A stretch of DNA of 64,000 bases from Shimazuella alba (GCF_009831235.1 NZ_WUUL01000003.1:248001-312000), one strand, 5' to 3'. Shown: positions 36,272 to 44,458, counted from the stretch's first letter. Program-made: numbers and translations. Notes: generated by a model not told the origin, from the letters alone.

Positions 36272-37063
36272 TTATGCTGACTTGGTTCCTATAACTACCG
36301 TTGCGTCCATCTCTTCGCACCTTACCAATCGTGCATTCAAACCATTGCGACTAAAAATTTCTATGGTTTGTGATGCTTGTCGTTCACTCGTTTCCACAAA
36401 CAAATGACCACCTGGAGCAAGCCAAAGTGGAGTAAAAGCAGCCACACGCCTATGAATATCGAGTCCATCAGATCCACCATCAAGTGACACTGTTGCCTCA
36501 TATTCGCGGGCTTCCGCAGGTAAAAATTCAATCTCATCCGTAGGCACATATGGTGCATTAACCATCAGGATATCCACATGATTTCTCAATCTTTTCGGGA
36601 GTGGGTCAAATAGATCACCTTCGTATACATTTCCTCCTACAGCAGTTACATTGTAATGTGCACAGTTTACGGCAAGCGGGTCTATATCAGCAGCATGTAA
36701 TTCATAATGATCCAAAGCCGAGACCAAAGCCACCCCAAGTGCCCCTGTTCCACAACATAAATCTACTACGATCGGTCCTGACTTTGCTCGTTTCTTAGCT
36801 TGTTGAACGAGAAACTCTGTACGGCGTCGTGGTACAAAAACCCCCCTATCTACTTTTATTTTTAACCCACAAAATTTTGCCCAACCCAACACATATTCCA
36901 TCGGCAGTCCAGCAACTCTTTTCTCTACCATTACAGTAAGTTCTGAATAGGAAAGTGCTGCTGAGATAAGCAAACTGGCTTCATCTTCAGCAAAAACACA
37001 ACCTGCTTTACGCAGCTTTTGAACAGTGTCATCATGGTATTTGTCTAGATTCATATATTGCAT
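36272..37063 (-). CDS. PrmC-like protein N5-glutamine methyltransferase
   Basis: 263 residues. SAM-binding Rossmann motif VVDLCCGTGALGVAL, the second acidic motif HAADIDPLAV, and NAPYVP where PrmC/HemK has NPPY. The change to NAPY and the short helical N-terminal domain fit the subgroup annotated as putative protein N(5)-glutamine methyltransferase rather than the main release-factor methylase next to prfA. GGGGAAAT precedes ATG 37063. Monocistronic. Confidence 0.85.
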   Translation of the reverse strand: MQYMNLDKYHDDTVQKLRKAGCVFAEDEASLLISAALSYSELTVMVEKRVAGLPMEYVLGWAKFCGLKIKVDRGVFVPRRRTEFLVQQAKKRAKSGPIVVDLCCGTGALGVALVSALDHYELHAADIDPLAVNCAHYNVTAVGGNVYEGDLFDPLPKRLRNHVDILMVNAPYVPTDEIEFLPAEAREYEATVSLDGGSDGLDIHRRVAAFTPLWLAPGGHLFVETSERQASQTIEIFSRNGLNARLVRCEEMDATVVIGTKSA

Positions 37064-37159
37064 ATTTCCCCTTTTAAGTAAACTATTTTGTTTATCGTTT
37101 CGTATTTACATGTGTTCTCTACATGTGCTAAACATCTTTCTACTAACAAAGTGAACATA

Positions 37160-37196
37160 AAAATAGCTCATGACAAAAAGAGCAATGAGCTATTTT
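37160..37196. terminator. bidirectional hairpin terminator
   Basis: AAAATAGCTCAT (37160-37171) pairs with ATGAGCTATTTT (37185-37196), 13-base loop, flanked by A/T runs. It lies upstream of the methyltransferase gene and beyond the pseudogene at 37286. Confidence 0.75.
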
Positions 37197-37222
37197 ATCT
37201 ATATCAATATGTTATATGCGGC

Positions 37223-37269
37223 GGGCGGTGCTGATGGAGATCAATTTGATCCATCCAACAGCACCGCCC
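37223..37269 (-). terminator. GC-rich terminator of the 37286 pseudogene
   Basis: GGGCGGTGCTG (37223-37233) pairs with CAGCACCGCCC (37259-37269), with additional inner pairing (GATCAA/TTGATC). Conspicuously GC-rich against an AT-rich background. Confidence 0.75.
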
Positions 37270-37285
37270 TCCCCACTGAAGGAAT

Positions 37286-37590
37286 TCAGTAGCGGATCTC
37301 ATCCTTGTAGAGCCACCCAGTTCGACTTCTCAGAGAAATACGGAGTCCCATCGACCTCTTTCCGCAGAACAGTCAGTCCTCGGCGGTAGTCCTCCATGAC
37401 ACGCCTCATCTGCTTGGAAATCGACGTGGACTTGAGTCCTCGTCTGCGTCGGTCTCGAGCCTCAACAGAGCTTCAAAAACCTCCTGCACTTGCCGCCTTC
37501 TGAACACCGCATGACCATGCTCACGGTGACATCACGACGGGAGAGCAGGTCGCGGTTTAGATCGTACTGGGTCTTCTTGTTGTCCGACAC
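37286..37590 (-). pseudogene. decayed small gene of foreign composition
   Basis: Starts at GTG 37590 after AAGGAG and reads SDNKKTQYDLNRDLLSRRDV before the frame is lost. Pieces continue in other frames (RRRQVQEVFEALLRLETDAD, then STSISKQMRRVMEDYRRGLT, VLRKEVDGTPYFSEKSNWVA, YKDEIRY-stop), so at least three indels separate them. The product would have been a soluble protein of about 100 residues of unknown family. It is G+C-rich with its own terminator. A 19-base promoter-proximal motif (37656-37638) nearly matches one upstream of 24767. Confidence 0.6.
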
Positions 37591-37775
37591 GGTACTTCTC
37601 CTTACTCCCATTGTGAGGGTAGGGATACTTGTTCTTTATTATATGAATAAAACCAAATAAATGTAAATGCTCTCCATTTTCAAATTGTTTTTAAACACCC
37701 GTGATGAGAAATGCTGTATGCCGTACTGAGTTTCTAAGCAACTATATATCCTACAAGTTTAAAACCTCTCAAACT

Positions 37776-38714
37776 TTAATTTCCAACTCGAAGTATGATC
37801 CTTCCTCTTCCATGCCCAGTTTGACATAACTCATGAGCTGCTCGGATCTCATGAAGAGGGAATTCCTTGGCAATCGTGGACTTCATCTTTCCTTCTGTTA
37901 TTAATTGTGCAATTGTTTCAAACGCCTTGTCAGGAGCAAATCCTCCACTAAATTGTGCATGTATACCGAGTTGTTCCGCTTTCTTTAATGATGGGACTTC
38001 TGCAATAGATAGCAGTTTTCCCCCTCTTTTCACAACAGAGAATGAACGTTCTAATGTATTTCCACCAACAGCATCGAGCACCAAATCTACTTCTTGAACT
38101 TCTTTTTCAAATGCCATTGTTTTGTAATCAATAACGGTATCAGCTCCTAATGATTGCGCATATTCTACATTTGCTGCGGAGCAAGTTCCAATGACTTCAG
38201 CTCCTTTCCACTTCGCTAATTGAACTGCAGCAGATCCTACCCCTCCCGCAGCTGCATGAATGAGAACACGTTGACCTGAAAGCAATTTTCCATTTTCGAA
38301 TAATGCAACCCAGGCTGTACTAGCTCCACCTGAAATGGTCGCAGCTTCTTCGAAAGACAGACCATCTGGTTTTTTGTAAATTTTATCTACCTTCGTTGTA
38401 ATATATTCTGCACATGCTCCTCTATCTGCTCTTCCAAAGACAGCTTGTCCTTGGTGAAAGCCGAATACACCCTTCCCAACTTCTTCGACCACTCCAGATA
38501 AGGCTGATCCAGAAATAAAGGGAAACTGCATTGGATAAATATCTTTCATCAAACCTTCTCGATAGGCCCAATCTACCGGCAAGACCCCCACAGAGTGAAC
38601 GCGTATTAGTATTTCATTATCTGCTGGTTGTGGTATCGCGATCTGTTCCAGTTGCAGTTCTTCTAATCCTCCATATTGATGAACACGCACTGTTTGCATC
38701 ATTTTTGTTGTCAT
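37776..38714 (-). CDS. NADP-dependent oxidoreductase (MDR/quinone oxidoreductase type)
   Basis: 312 residues. Medium-chain dehydrogenase/reductase without zinc ligands. It has the GroES-like N-terminus (VRVHQYGGLEELQLEQIAIP), the NAD(P)-binding motif HAAAGGVGSAAVQLAKWKGA, and DLVLDAVGGNTLERSF. Typical of zeta-crystallin-like quinone reductases. Downstream of a truncated MFS gene and divergent, as a block, from a LysR regulator that may control it. Confidence 0.9.
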   Translation of the reverse strand: MTTKMMQTVRVHQYGGLEELQLEQIAIPQPADNEILIRVHSVGVLPVDWAYREGLMKDIYPMQFPFISGSALSGVVEEVGKGVFGFHQGQAVFGRADRGACAEYITTKVDKIYKKPDGLSFEEAATISGGASTAWVALFENGKLLSGQRVLIHAAAGGVGSAAVQLAKWKGAEVIGTCSAANVEYAQSLGADTVIDYKTMAFEKEVQEVDLVLDAVGGNTLERSFSVVKRGGKLLSIAEVPSLKKAEQLGIHAQFSGGFAPDKAFETIAQLITEGKMKSTIAKEFPLHEIRAAHELCQTGHGRGRIILRVGN

Positions 38715-38746
38715 CTTGCAAACATCTCCTTTTTTACGTGAATAAG

Positions 38747-39193
38747 TTAAGCAGTTCCCAAAGCTAACGCGCTTACCATCGTCCCAATCGCTCGCCCCCG
38801 ATTTTCAGAGGTAAAATAATTTACTGGAATAATCATTGATACCGCAGGAATCACAGCAGCACCAGCTGCTTGCAGCATTCTCCCCATCACGATCAGCCAA
38901 TATTGTTGTGCTGCTAATCCGATAAGGGAACCTAGCACCATAAATATCAATCCAAAAGTTAGTAAGTCTTTCAATCGATATCGATCAGCCAATTTTCCAT
39001 ATGTGACTGATCCAAACGCATACATGATGCCATAACCGGTTGTAATCCAACTTACTTGTGAAGCTGTAAGCGAAAACTCTTTGCTTATCGATGACAGAAC
39101 CACATTAAAAATCGTTGCATTCATGACAGATATAACAAGTGTAAAAAACATGATTTGGAGTAATTTTTCTGCTGTTTTATTTTGCTGCTCCAT
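38747..39193 (-). pseudogene. MFS transporter, C-terminally truncated
   Basis: Starts like a full DHA2-type drug exporter (SVMNATIFNVVLSSISKEFS, TTGYGIMYAFGSVTYGKLAD, AAVIPAVSMIIPVNYFTSEN) but ends after about 148 residues at RGRAIGTMVSALALGTA, where the family would continue for another 250-300 residues. ATG 39193 has AAGAGGG nine bases upstream. The following oxidoreductase gene begins 32 bases later, so the rest was probably deleted. A function for the four-helix remnant is unlikely. Confidence 0.8.
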
Positions 39194-39351
39194 CTTCAAA
39201 AGCCCTCTTCCTATGCCCTTCGTAAATTTCAGTTTCATCCGTGATCTGTCTCTATTGTAGATTGGATATTAGAAAGTGAAAAATATATAATTATCATAGG
39301 TTGATAGCTTTAAGTCTATAAACTTGACACCACCGAATAGAGGGAAAACAA

Positions 39352-40236
39352 ATGGAATTATTGCAACTAAAATATTTTCAAACCGTAGCTCGACTGGAAC
39401 ATATGACGAAAGCAGCGGAGGAGTTGCATGTTGCACAGCCTTCTCTTAGTAAAACGATTGCTCGGTTGGAACAAGATATCGGAGTCCCTTTATTTGATCG
39501 ACATAAACAAAAAATCCGACTCAATCCTTATGGACAACTTTTTCTAAAACAAGTCGATGCCGCTCTAGAACTACTAGAAGAAGGAAAGAGACAAGTTGTT
39601 GATCAAGCAGGTCTGGAACACGGGCGAGTCTTTCTCGCAACTACCAATCACAGATGTGATGCTCAATTGATTGGATCGTTTTTATCTGCTCATCCTGAGG
39701 TCAATCTCCGTCTGACACATGCTACTTCACAGGACGAGAAGATGAAGCTCCTTCATGAAGGAGAACTAGATTTTTGTATTACTTCCCTTCCAATAGAAGC
39801 AACAGAAACAGAAATAGAATACATCGATTTTCTTACAGAAGAAATTTTTCTTGCTGTACCTTCTACCCATCACCTGACTGCTAAACAAAGTATTCATCTT
39901 ACCGAAGTCGCGGATGAAACGTTTATTAGTTTGCCAAAGAATAGTAGTCTTCGGGAGTTGACAACGCAATTTTGTATAGCTGCCGGATTTGAACCAAAGA
40001 TCGGTTGTGAAGTAGACACACTACCTGTTGTGAGCGACTTTGTGAAAATGGGCATGGGTATTGCTTTTGTTTCCGATAACGCCAAGAAACGAGATCCATC
40101 ACTGACTCTCATCTCTATTAAAGAACCTATCTGTAGGCGTACCTTTCAATTGGCTTGGAAAAAGAACCACTATTTATCCAAAGCGGCTCATACGTTTCGT
40201 GAGTATTTGCTTAACTTTTATAAAAATCTGGACTAG
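39352..40236 (+). CDS. LysR-family transcriptional regulator
   Basis: 294 residues. N-terminal winged HTH (LLQLKYFQTVARLEHMTKAA, SLSKTIARLEQDIGVPLFDR) and a periplasmic-binding-protein-like effector domain (about 90-294). Divergently placed from the truncated exporter and oxidoreductase, the usual layout for a LysR regulator and its target. The decayed LysR at 15780-16454 is a relative. Confidence 0.92.
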   Translation: MELLQLKYFQTVARLEHMTKAAEELHVAQPSLSKTIARLEQDIGVPLFDRHKQKIRLNPYGQLFLKQVDAALELLEEGKRQVVDQAGLEHGRVFLATTNHRCDAQLIGSFLSAHPEVNLRLTHATSQDEKMKLLHEGELDFCITSLPIEATETEIEYIDFLTEEIFLAVPSTHHLTAKQSIHLTEVADETFISLPKNSSLRELTTQFCIAAGFEPKIGCEVDTLPVVSDFVKMGMGIAFVSDNAKKRDPSLTLISIKEPICRRTFQLAWKKNHYLSKAAHTFREYLLNFYKNLD

Positions 40237-40272
40237 TGAATGAACTATCTTTTATAAATGGTGCTCTAAATC

Positions 40273-40303
40273 AAAAAGCAATCTAGTTATTAGATTGCTT
40301 TTT
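40273..40303 (+). terminator. terminator of the LysR gene
   Basis: AAAAAGCAATCTA (40273-40284) pairs with TAGATTGCTTTTT (40291-40303), followed by further T. Short loop. Confidence 0.9.
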
Positions 40304-40419
40304 TCCGTACACTGATTTAAAAAATTGAAGTCTTATTCCTGTTTCATCGAATCAGCAACCTTTAAAGGGCGAGGGCTATACATCATACTTAAAAACTTTT
40401 CAAAGGGATAAATTCTCAT

Positions 40420-40752
40420 TCAGTTGCATTTATCAGCATAGATGTCATAGTTTTTACCATGTACATAAGTAATCCCATTTCCCATCTGGACTACCTCTGC
40501 ATCAAGGAGTACCATCTCTATTTTTTCTCCATCTTCACTTGTAATCGTAAGTTTGCTGATTGATTTGTCTGTTAGACTAGGCTTTTCCCTTCTATCTGGT
40601 TTTTCGTCAAAAAAGCAATCGATTCTTAACTCATTTCTTCCTATTGATACCCTTGATCCACTGTAAAATCTCCATTGAGGAACCTTTTTGATCGATTCCA
40701 CAAACTCTTTCACCTTTTCCCTACACCCTTCTACCATCAATCGCAAAGCCAT
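40420..40752 (-). CDS. small hypothetical protein (DUF3970-like)
   Basis: 110 residues from ATG 40752 after GGAAGGTG. Begins ALRLMVEGCREKVKEFVESI, ends HGKNYDIYADKCN. Short beta/alpha pattern and the early LRLMVEG element resemble small DUF3970 proteins, but this is a weak recall-based match. No export signal. Confidence 0.5.
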   Translation of the reverse strand: MALRLMVEGCREKVKEFVESIKKVPQWRFYSGSRVSIGRNELRIDCFFDEKPDRREKPSLTDKSISKLTITSEDGEKIEMVLLDAEVVQMGNGITYVHGKNYDIYADKCN

Positions 40753-40994
40753 TTTCATCACCTTCCGTTATGAATCTTGTCTACTCGCATTATTTCCATA
40801 TCGTTCACCCAACGTATTTCAATTCAAATCACTTGATGTTGTTCTTGTATAAAAATAATAAATAATATTTTAAATTTTTTCAATAATTATATTATTTTCT
40901 CCCTTTCTTATATTCTGTTCCGATAAAAGCAGGATTTGGAAAAATATTCAACGAATTCTTAGACCATTCCATTTCAATCTAAGAGGTGAAAATC

Positions 40995-42344
40995 ATGACG
41001 TTTCCATTTGAGAAAATCGGACCAATTCTCCGTAACAAACGACAGAGTATGGGACAACGTATAGAGGATATGGTCGATGAAAACATTTCCAGATCGACCA
41101 TTAGTAATGCAGAACGTGGACTTCCAAACGTGACAGAATCCATGTATATCTACTATGCAAAGAAATTAGGGATGGGAAACTCTTTATTTGGGATTATTGC
41201 CGAAAAGGAGCAACTAGAACTAGAAGCAAATGAGGAAATGAAAGAAATTGAAAATGTGATCGCAGTTGAACCAGATGAATCATTACAAAAACTAGAAAAG
41301 ATAAGGGAAAAGTATCAAATAACAAAAAAAGATCGTTTATACCCATTTTACAGCTACTTATTGGGACGATGTGCTTATGAAAATAAGAAATGGAAAAAAG
41401 CTAAAGCTTATTTTCATGAGGCTTTAACACTCTTCAATCAGAACAAGGAATCAAACATAACCAATCTACACGCTGCCTGTTTTAATGAACTAGGTAGAGT
41501 CGCATTTTTTGAAAATCAACTGGAAGATGCACTTCAATATACACTTGATGGATTAAAGGTTTTTCATCTAGACGGCGAGCGACCTCGATTTCAATTTCAC
41601 TTTCTGTTAAACAAAAGTATTTACTTAAAAAGATTGCAACAACCAGAAAAAGCATTAGAGGCTATAGAATCACTACATTCTGCAATTGAGAATTTACCAA
41701 GTACCAAAGTAGTTCTTTCTATTGTCCACTTAGACACAATTGTTCAAATGTATAATATGTATGCAGTTATACTAACCGAACTTCAACTCTATGAAAAAGC
41801 ACTCGATTATGCTCATCAAGGATTGGAAATCGTACAAAACAATAATTTAACCGACCAAATATTGACTTTACACACTACACTTGGTTCTGTCTATTTTAAA
41901 CTAGGGAATCTACCTAAAGCAGAGAAGTGCTTTAAATTGGCACTTAACCTACGAAAAAGCATAAAAAATGAATATCCTCTAGTTACTGCATATATTCAAT
42001 TAGGCCGACTCTATATCCAACAAAAAAATTGGAAAAGAGCAGAACAAGCACTTAAAGAAGCTATATCGATCAGTGAGAGAAATCATAATATAATAGATTT
42101 AATTGATTGTTTTATTTCTTTGGGAGATTGTTGGCTTCAACAAGAAAAATTCGATAAGGCAATCACTCCATATAAAAATGCTGAAAATTTGATTAAAACT
42201 AGTAAAAATAACGAAAAGAGATGTGAAATCGCCATTAATTTAGGTCTTTGTTACCAGAAATTAGGGAATCAAAGTTTATTTGAAAGATATAGGAATAAGG
42301 TGTTTCAAGTTAAAACTGAAATGAAATGGGGTAATTTAGGATGA
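40995..42344 (+). CDS. HTH-TPR regulator of the RRNPP (quorum-sensing) type
   Basis: 449 residues from ATG 40995 (AAGAGGTG upstream). N-terminal XRE HTH (about 5-60; GPILRNKRQSMGQRIEDMVD, SRSTISNAERG) followed by tetratricopeptide repeats through the rest (AFFENQLEDALQYTLDGLKV, LNKSIYLKRLQQPEKALEAI, TLGSVYFKLGNLPKAEKCFK, AYIQLGRLYIQQKNWKRAEQ, LGDCWLQQEKFDKAITPYKN). This is the plan of PlcR/NprR/AimR-like receptors for secreted peptides. No typical pro-pheromone gene follows. A tiny ATGA-overlapping frame does (see findings). Confidence 0.85.
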   Translation: MTFPFEKIGPILRNKRQSMGQRIEDMVDENISRSTISNAERGLPNVTESMYIYYAKKLGMGNSLFGIIAEKEQLELEANEEMKEIENVIAVEPDESLQKLEKIREKYQITKKDRLYPFYSYLLGRCAYENKKWKKAKAYFHEALTLFNQNKESNITNLHAACFNELGRVAFFENQLEDALQYTLDGLKVFHLDGERPRFQFHFLLNKSIYLKRLQQPEKALEAIESLHSAIENLPSTKVVLSIVHLDTIVQMYNMYAVILTELQLYEKALDYAHQGLEIVQNNNLTDQILTLHTTLGSVYFKLGNLPKAEKCFKLALNLRKSIKNEYPLVTAYIQLGRLYIQQKNWKRAEQALKEAISISERNHNIIDLIDCFISLGDCWLQQEKFDKAITPYKNAENLIKTSKNNEKRCEIAINLGLCYQKLGNQSLFERYRNKVFQVKTEMKWGNLG

Positions 42345-42367
42345 CTAGCGAGCCTGGAGGCGGATAA
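42341..42367 (+). CDS. possible 8-codon peptide overlapping the regulator stop
   Basis: ATG at 42341-42343 overlaps the TGA of the regulator (ATGA) and reads MTSEPGGG then TAA. GGGG lies nine bases upstream. RRNPP receptors are usually encoded directly before their peptide gene, so the position is suggestive, but the frame is extremely short, lacks an export signal and could be chance. Confidence 0.2.
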   Translation: MTSEPGGG

Positions 42368-42564
42368 TAATTTTGTTATAGAAAATTTCAACCAAAATTA
42401 TGTAGGCTATTAAACTACAAGAGACAGGAAAAGTACAACAAATGAAGACTAATTGTCCTTGTTGATACTTATAAATGTATATAGTTAAGTGGTTTCCTTT
42501 TATAATGTCTTAAGTATAAACAAACTTTCCTTGAACTGTTACCACTACAACTATCACTAACGAG

Positions 42565-42605
42565 TGCACCGCACTGAAGCCAAAGAATGCGTCAATGTGC
42601 GGTGC
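42565..42605 (-). terminator. GC-rich hairpin after the 42617 pseudogene
   Basis: GCACCGCAC (42565-42573) pairs with GTGCGGTGC (42597-42605), 23-base loop. Confidence 0.55.
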
Positions 42606-42616
42606 GAGTCGAGCTT

Positions 42617-42944
42617 TTAGCCCGTGAGCTGAGCGACGATCCAGTCCTCGGCTTCTGACAGCGACAAGAAATAAGGAGGTCCCTCTGCGCCAAATGATTC
42701 GAAGAGCTCGTCGGAGAGATCCACCAAAACCTTTCGAGAACGCTCTCCTGCTGGGAATTGATCGGATGCTAGCACGACGCTCCGCCTTCATATGAGCAGG
42801 TGTGTATGGCACGCCACGGGGTAAATGAGGGTTGATGATCTGATCGCTGCGCACACTTCGAGACTCGAGACGCGCGATCAGCTCCTCCCGCCACTTGGTT
42901 CTGGCAGTCGTCCCGCCGAGAAATACACGTTTCATTTGGGACAT
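42617..42944 (-). pseudogene. nucleoside 2-deoxyribosyltransferase-like gene, frameshifted
   Basis: From ATG 42944 (AGGAG upstream) the frame reads KRVFLGGTTARTKWREELIA and IINPHLP, as in short nucleoside 2-deoxyribosyltransferase-like proteins. After MKAE near 42780 the sense moves to another frame: LASDQFPAGERSRKVLVDLS, DELFESFGAEGPPYFLSLSE, AEDWIVAQLTG-stop. The central segment with the catalytic Glu is missing, so a deletion plus frameshift has inactivated it. G+C-rich like other isolated genes here. A TTGACA-N16-TATGGT promoter precedes it on the minus strand. Confidence 0.6.
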
Positions 42945-43117
42945 GTTGATCTCCTAAGGCAGTTGTCCAACTCAAATATGGATCTAAACATACCATATCA
43001 TCCCACTTTACAATGTCAAGACAGTACATCATTCACTTTTGATTGTATCTTCATATGTCGGCGAATTACTCACGATATATTCCACTTAGATAATTTTCAA
43101 TTTTCGTTCTATGAGGT

Positions 43118-43146
43118 TGGACACATGATGAAATATGTGTTATTAT
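43118..43146 (+). promoter_or_regulatory. strong sigma-A-type promoter of the 43202 microprotein gene
   Basis: TTGGAC (43118-43123), 17-base spacer, TATTAT (43141-43146): five of six matches in each hexamer. Predicted start of transcription near 43153. Confidence 0.7.
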
Positions 43147-43153
43147 AGATATA

Positions 43154-43169
43154 CCGAACGAAAGTTCGG
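43154..43169. promoter_or_regulatory. LexA-box-like palindrome or 5' leader hairpin
   Basis: CCGAAC-GAAA-GTTCGG. The core CGAACGAAAGTTCG matches the Gram-positive LexA/DinR operator plan CGAAC-N4-GTTCG and sits right at the predicted transcription start. The same sequence could instead be a GNRA-tetraloop hairpin at the 5' end of the mRNA. Confidence 0.45.
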
Positions 43170-43201
43170 AAGAAATACAACCTAACACAAGGAATGGAAT
43201 C

Positions 43202-43312
43202 ATGGCTGCTAAGTGTACCAGTGGTGACAACCGCCCGGTGAGTGATACTTGCTGGAATGGCAGGTGCGTCCTTTGTTGCATCAATAATTGTCGCTGCGAG
43301 CAGGACGACTGA
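43202..43312 (+). CDS. Cys-rich microprotein (36 residues)
   Basis: ATG 43202 follows AAGGAATGG; TGA at 43310-43312. Seven Cys at 5, 17, 22, 25, 26, 30 and 32 (TCWNGRCVLCCINNCRC). The core C-x2-CC-x3-C parallels the 39-residue peptide at 35053. There is no signal peptide. The gene has a near-consensus promoter and a LexA-box-like element in its leader, and its composition is G+C-richer than the flanks. The function is unknown: metal binding, redox or toxin-like roles are possible. Confidence 0.6.
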   Translation: MAAKCTSGDNRPVSDTCWNGRCVLCCINNCRCEQDD

Positions 43313-43651
43313 TCCACAACTTGCTGTGAGCGTTTGGTAGCTAATTATTTCGATAGTTAGCTGCGGGGCTTCAAACCCCACGACGATCGGTTATGCCAAC
43401 ACGGGCATAGTCGAGGCAGTAGTTCCAAGAAGTGATTCTTTAGACTGCTGCCACCTAATAAACAAATCGCTGTAAAAAATAGATCAAAAAAACTGCCATC
43501 TTATAAGCAAGTGGCAGTTTTTTTCGTAAAATGGAATACTAATTGAATTTTATAAACAACGTCTCAGCACATACATGATGTGTACGATATTTTTGAAATG
43601 GCTTCTTATTACATAACAACAATACAAAAAGAGGAATTAATTTTAAAAAGT
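43313..43651. other. intergenic region with hairpins
   Basis: AGCTAA/TTAGCT and GGGG/CCCC hairpins lie at about 43340-43385 just after the microprotein gene. A stronger terminator, AAAAAAACTGCCA (43486-43498) with TGGCAGTTTTTTT (43512-43524), follows. No further gene is seen. Confidence 0.5.
43486..43524 (+). terminator. rho-independent terminator
   Basis: 13-bp stem with 13-base loop and T7, about 170 bases beyond the 43202 microprotein gene; A-run on the other side makes it bidirectional. Confidence 0.85.
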
Positions 43652-43687
43652 TGCTGCCCACCATTACGAGTATAATGGCGGGCAGAC
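43652..43687 (-). terminator. GC-rich terminator of the 43712 gene
   Basis: An imperfect long stem: CTGCCCACCATTA and its near complement TAATGGCGGGCAG, with ACGAGTA as loop. Followed on the minus strand by AACTTTTTAAAATT. Confidence 0.75.
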
Positions 43688-43711
43688 CGATCTAGCAGAT
43701 AAGCAGAGGTG

Positions 43712-43891
43712 TTAGCTCAGGATGAGGCAGATGATGCTTCCCACCACTGCACCGGGAATCAGGGTGTCACGGGGAACATCCCAGCCCATGATCCATCCGC
43801 CGTAGGACATCCAGCCGGGATTCCTCTTCTTGTGCCAGTGCATGGCTCCAGCCGCCGCCAGCAGTCCAAGCCCTACTACCTTGAAAGCCAT
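43712..43891 (-). CDS. small membrane protein of foreign composition
   Basis: About 59 residues from ATG 43891 (TTG 43897 possible). First helix [18 protein letters not shown], then a short polar loop with [20 protein letters not shown], and a second hydrophobic segment near the end ([16 protein letters not shown]). No ribosome site is visible because the upstream sequence is the Tn3 remnant, so the original leader may be lost. G+C-rich with own terminator. Function unknown. Confidence 0.5.
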   Translation of the reverse strand: MAFKVVGLGLLAAAGAMHWHKKRNPGWMSYGGWIMGWDVPRDTLIPGAVVGSIICLILS

Positions 43892-43897
43892 TCCCAA

Positions 43898-44339
43898 CTA
43901 AAATCATGTCTGTCTTCGGAAGTTGCTTCCATGATGGAAGGCGTTCTTCACCATTGCACGGATATGGAAGTAAATAAAAATTATGTCGATATGCATGGTC
44001 AGAGTGTCGTTGCCTTTGCTTTTTCCCATTTGCTCGGTTTTAAACTGATGCCACGCTTCAAAAATATTGGTTCGCAAAAATTATATCGCCCTGAAACAGG
44101 AATGAATGAACATATCCACATTTACAGTCTGTATGAAGTAAACCAATTAACTGGAATCTTATCCGACAACAGTATGACCAAATCGTTAAATATGCTACCG
44201 CTCTCCGATTAGGAATTAAAACAATTTACAAAGGATATTCAACATCCCACTTATCAGGCAATCTGTGAATTAGGCAAAGCGATTAAAACCATCTTCTTAT
44301 GTGAATACCTGCATTCTGAAGAGATTCGCAGAGAAATCA
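43898..44339 (+). pseudogene. Tn3-family transposase fragment
   Basis: Reads [60 protein letters not shown], then after frameshifts QYDQ-type and TALRLG-type text ([18 protein letters not shown]), [20 protein letters not shown] and [13 protein letters not shown]. This is the C-terminal catalytic half of a Tn3-family DDE transposase. It lacks a start, has several frameshifts and abuts the G+C-rich gene at 43712, so it is a remnant. Confidence 0.85.
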
Positions 44340-44383
44340 AGTGGCATCCATCGCTGGACATAGTGGCATCCATCGCTGGACAT
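44340..44383. repeat. 22-bp tandem duplication
   Basis: AGTGGCATCCATCGCTGGACAT occurs twice in a row (44340-44361 and 44362-44383) at the junction between the transposase and recombinase fragments; a third partial unit (AGTGACATCC) begins after it. Confidence 0.9.
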
Positions 44384-44458
44384 AGTGACATCCATACCAC
44401 TCTGCTATATACCAATCCTAGTCGAAAAGCAATGATAGATAAGCTGAACCAGCTTTAA
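44340..44458 (+). pseudogene. tyrosine recombinase C-terminal fragment
   Basis: Reads [31 protein letters not shown]-stop, the end of a tyrosine recombinase (GHSDIxTTxxYTxPS with the nucleophile Tyr). It follows directly on the Tn3 transposase fragment. Some Tn3-family elements carry such a resolvase (TnpI). Confidence 0.75.

Noticed and set aside
36195-36407. 70-codon plus frame after the lipoprotein gene
   Set aside because: It runs into the 3' end of the convergent methyltransferase gene and has no ribosome site.
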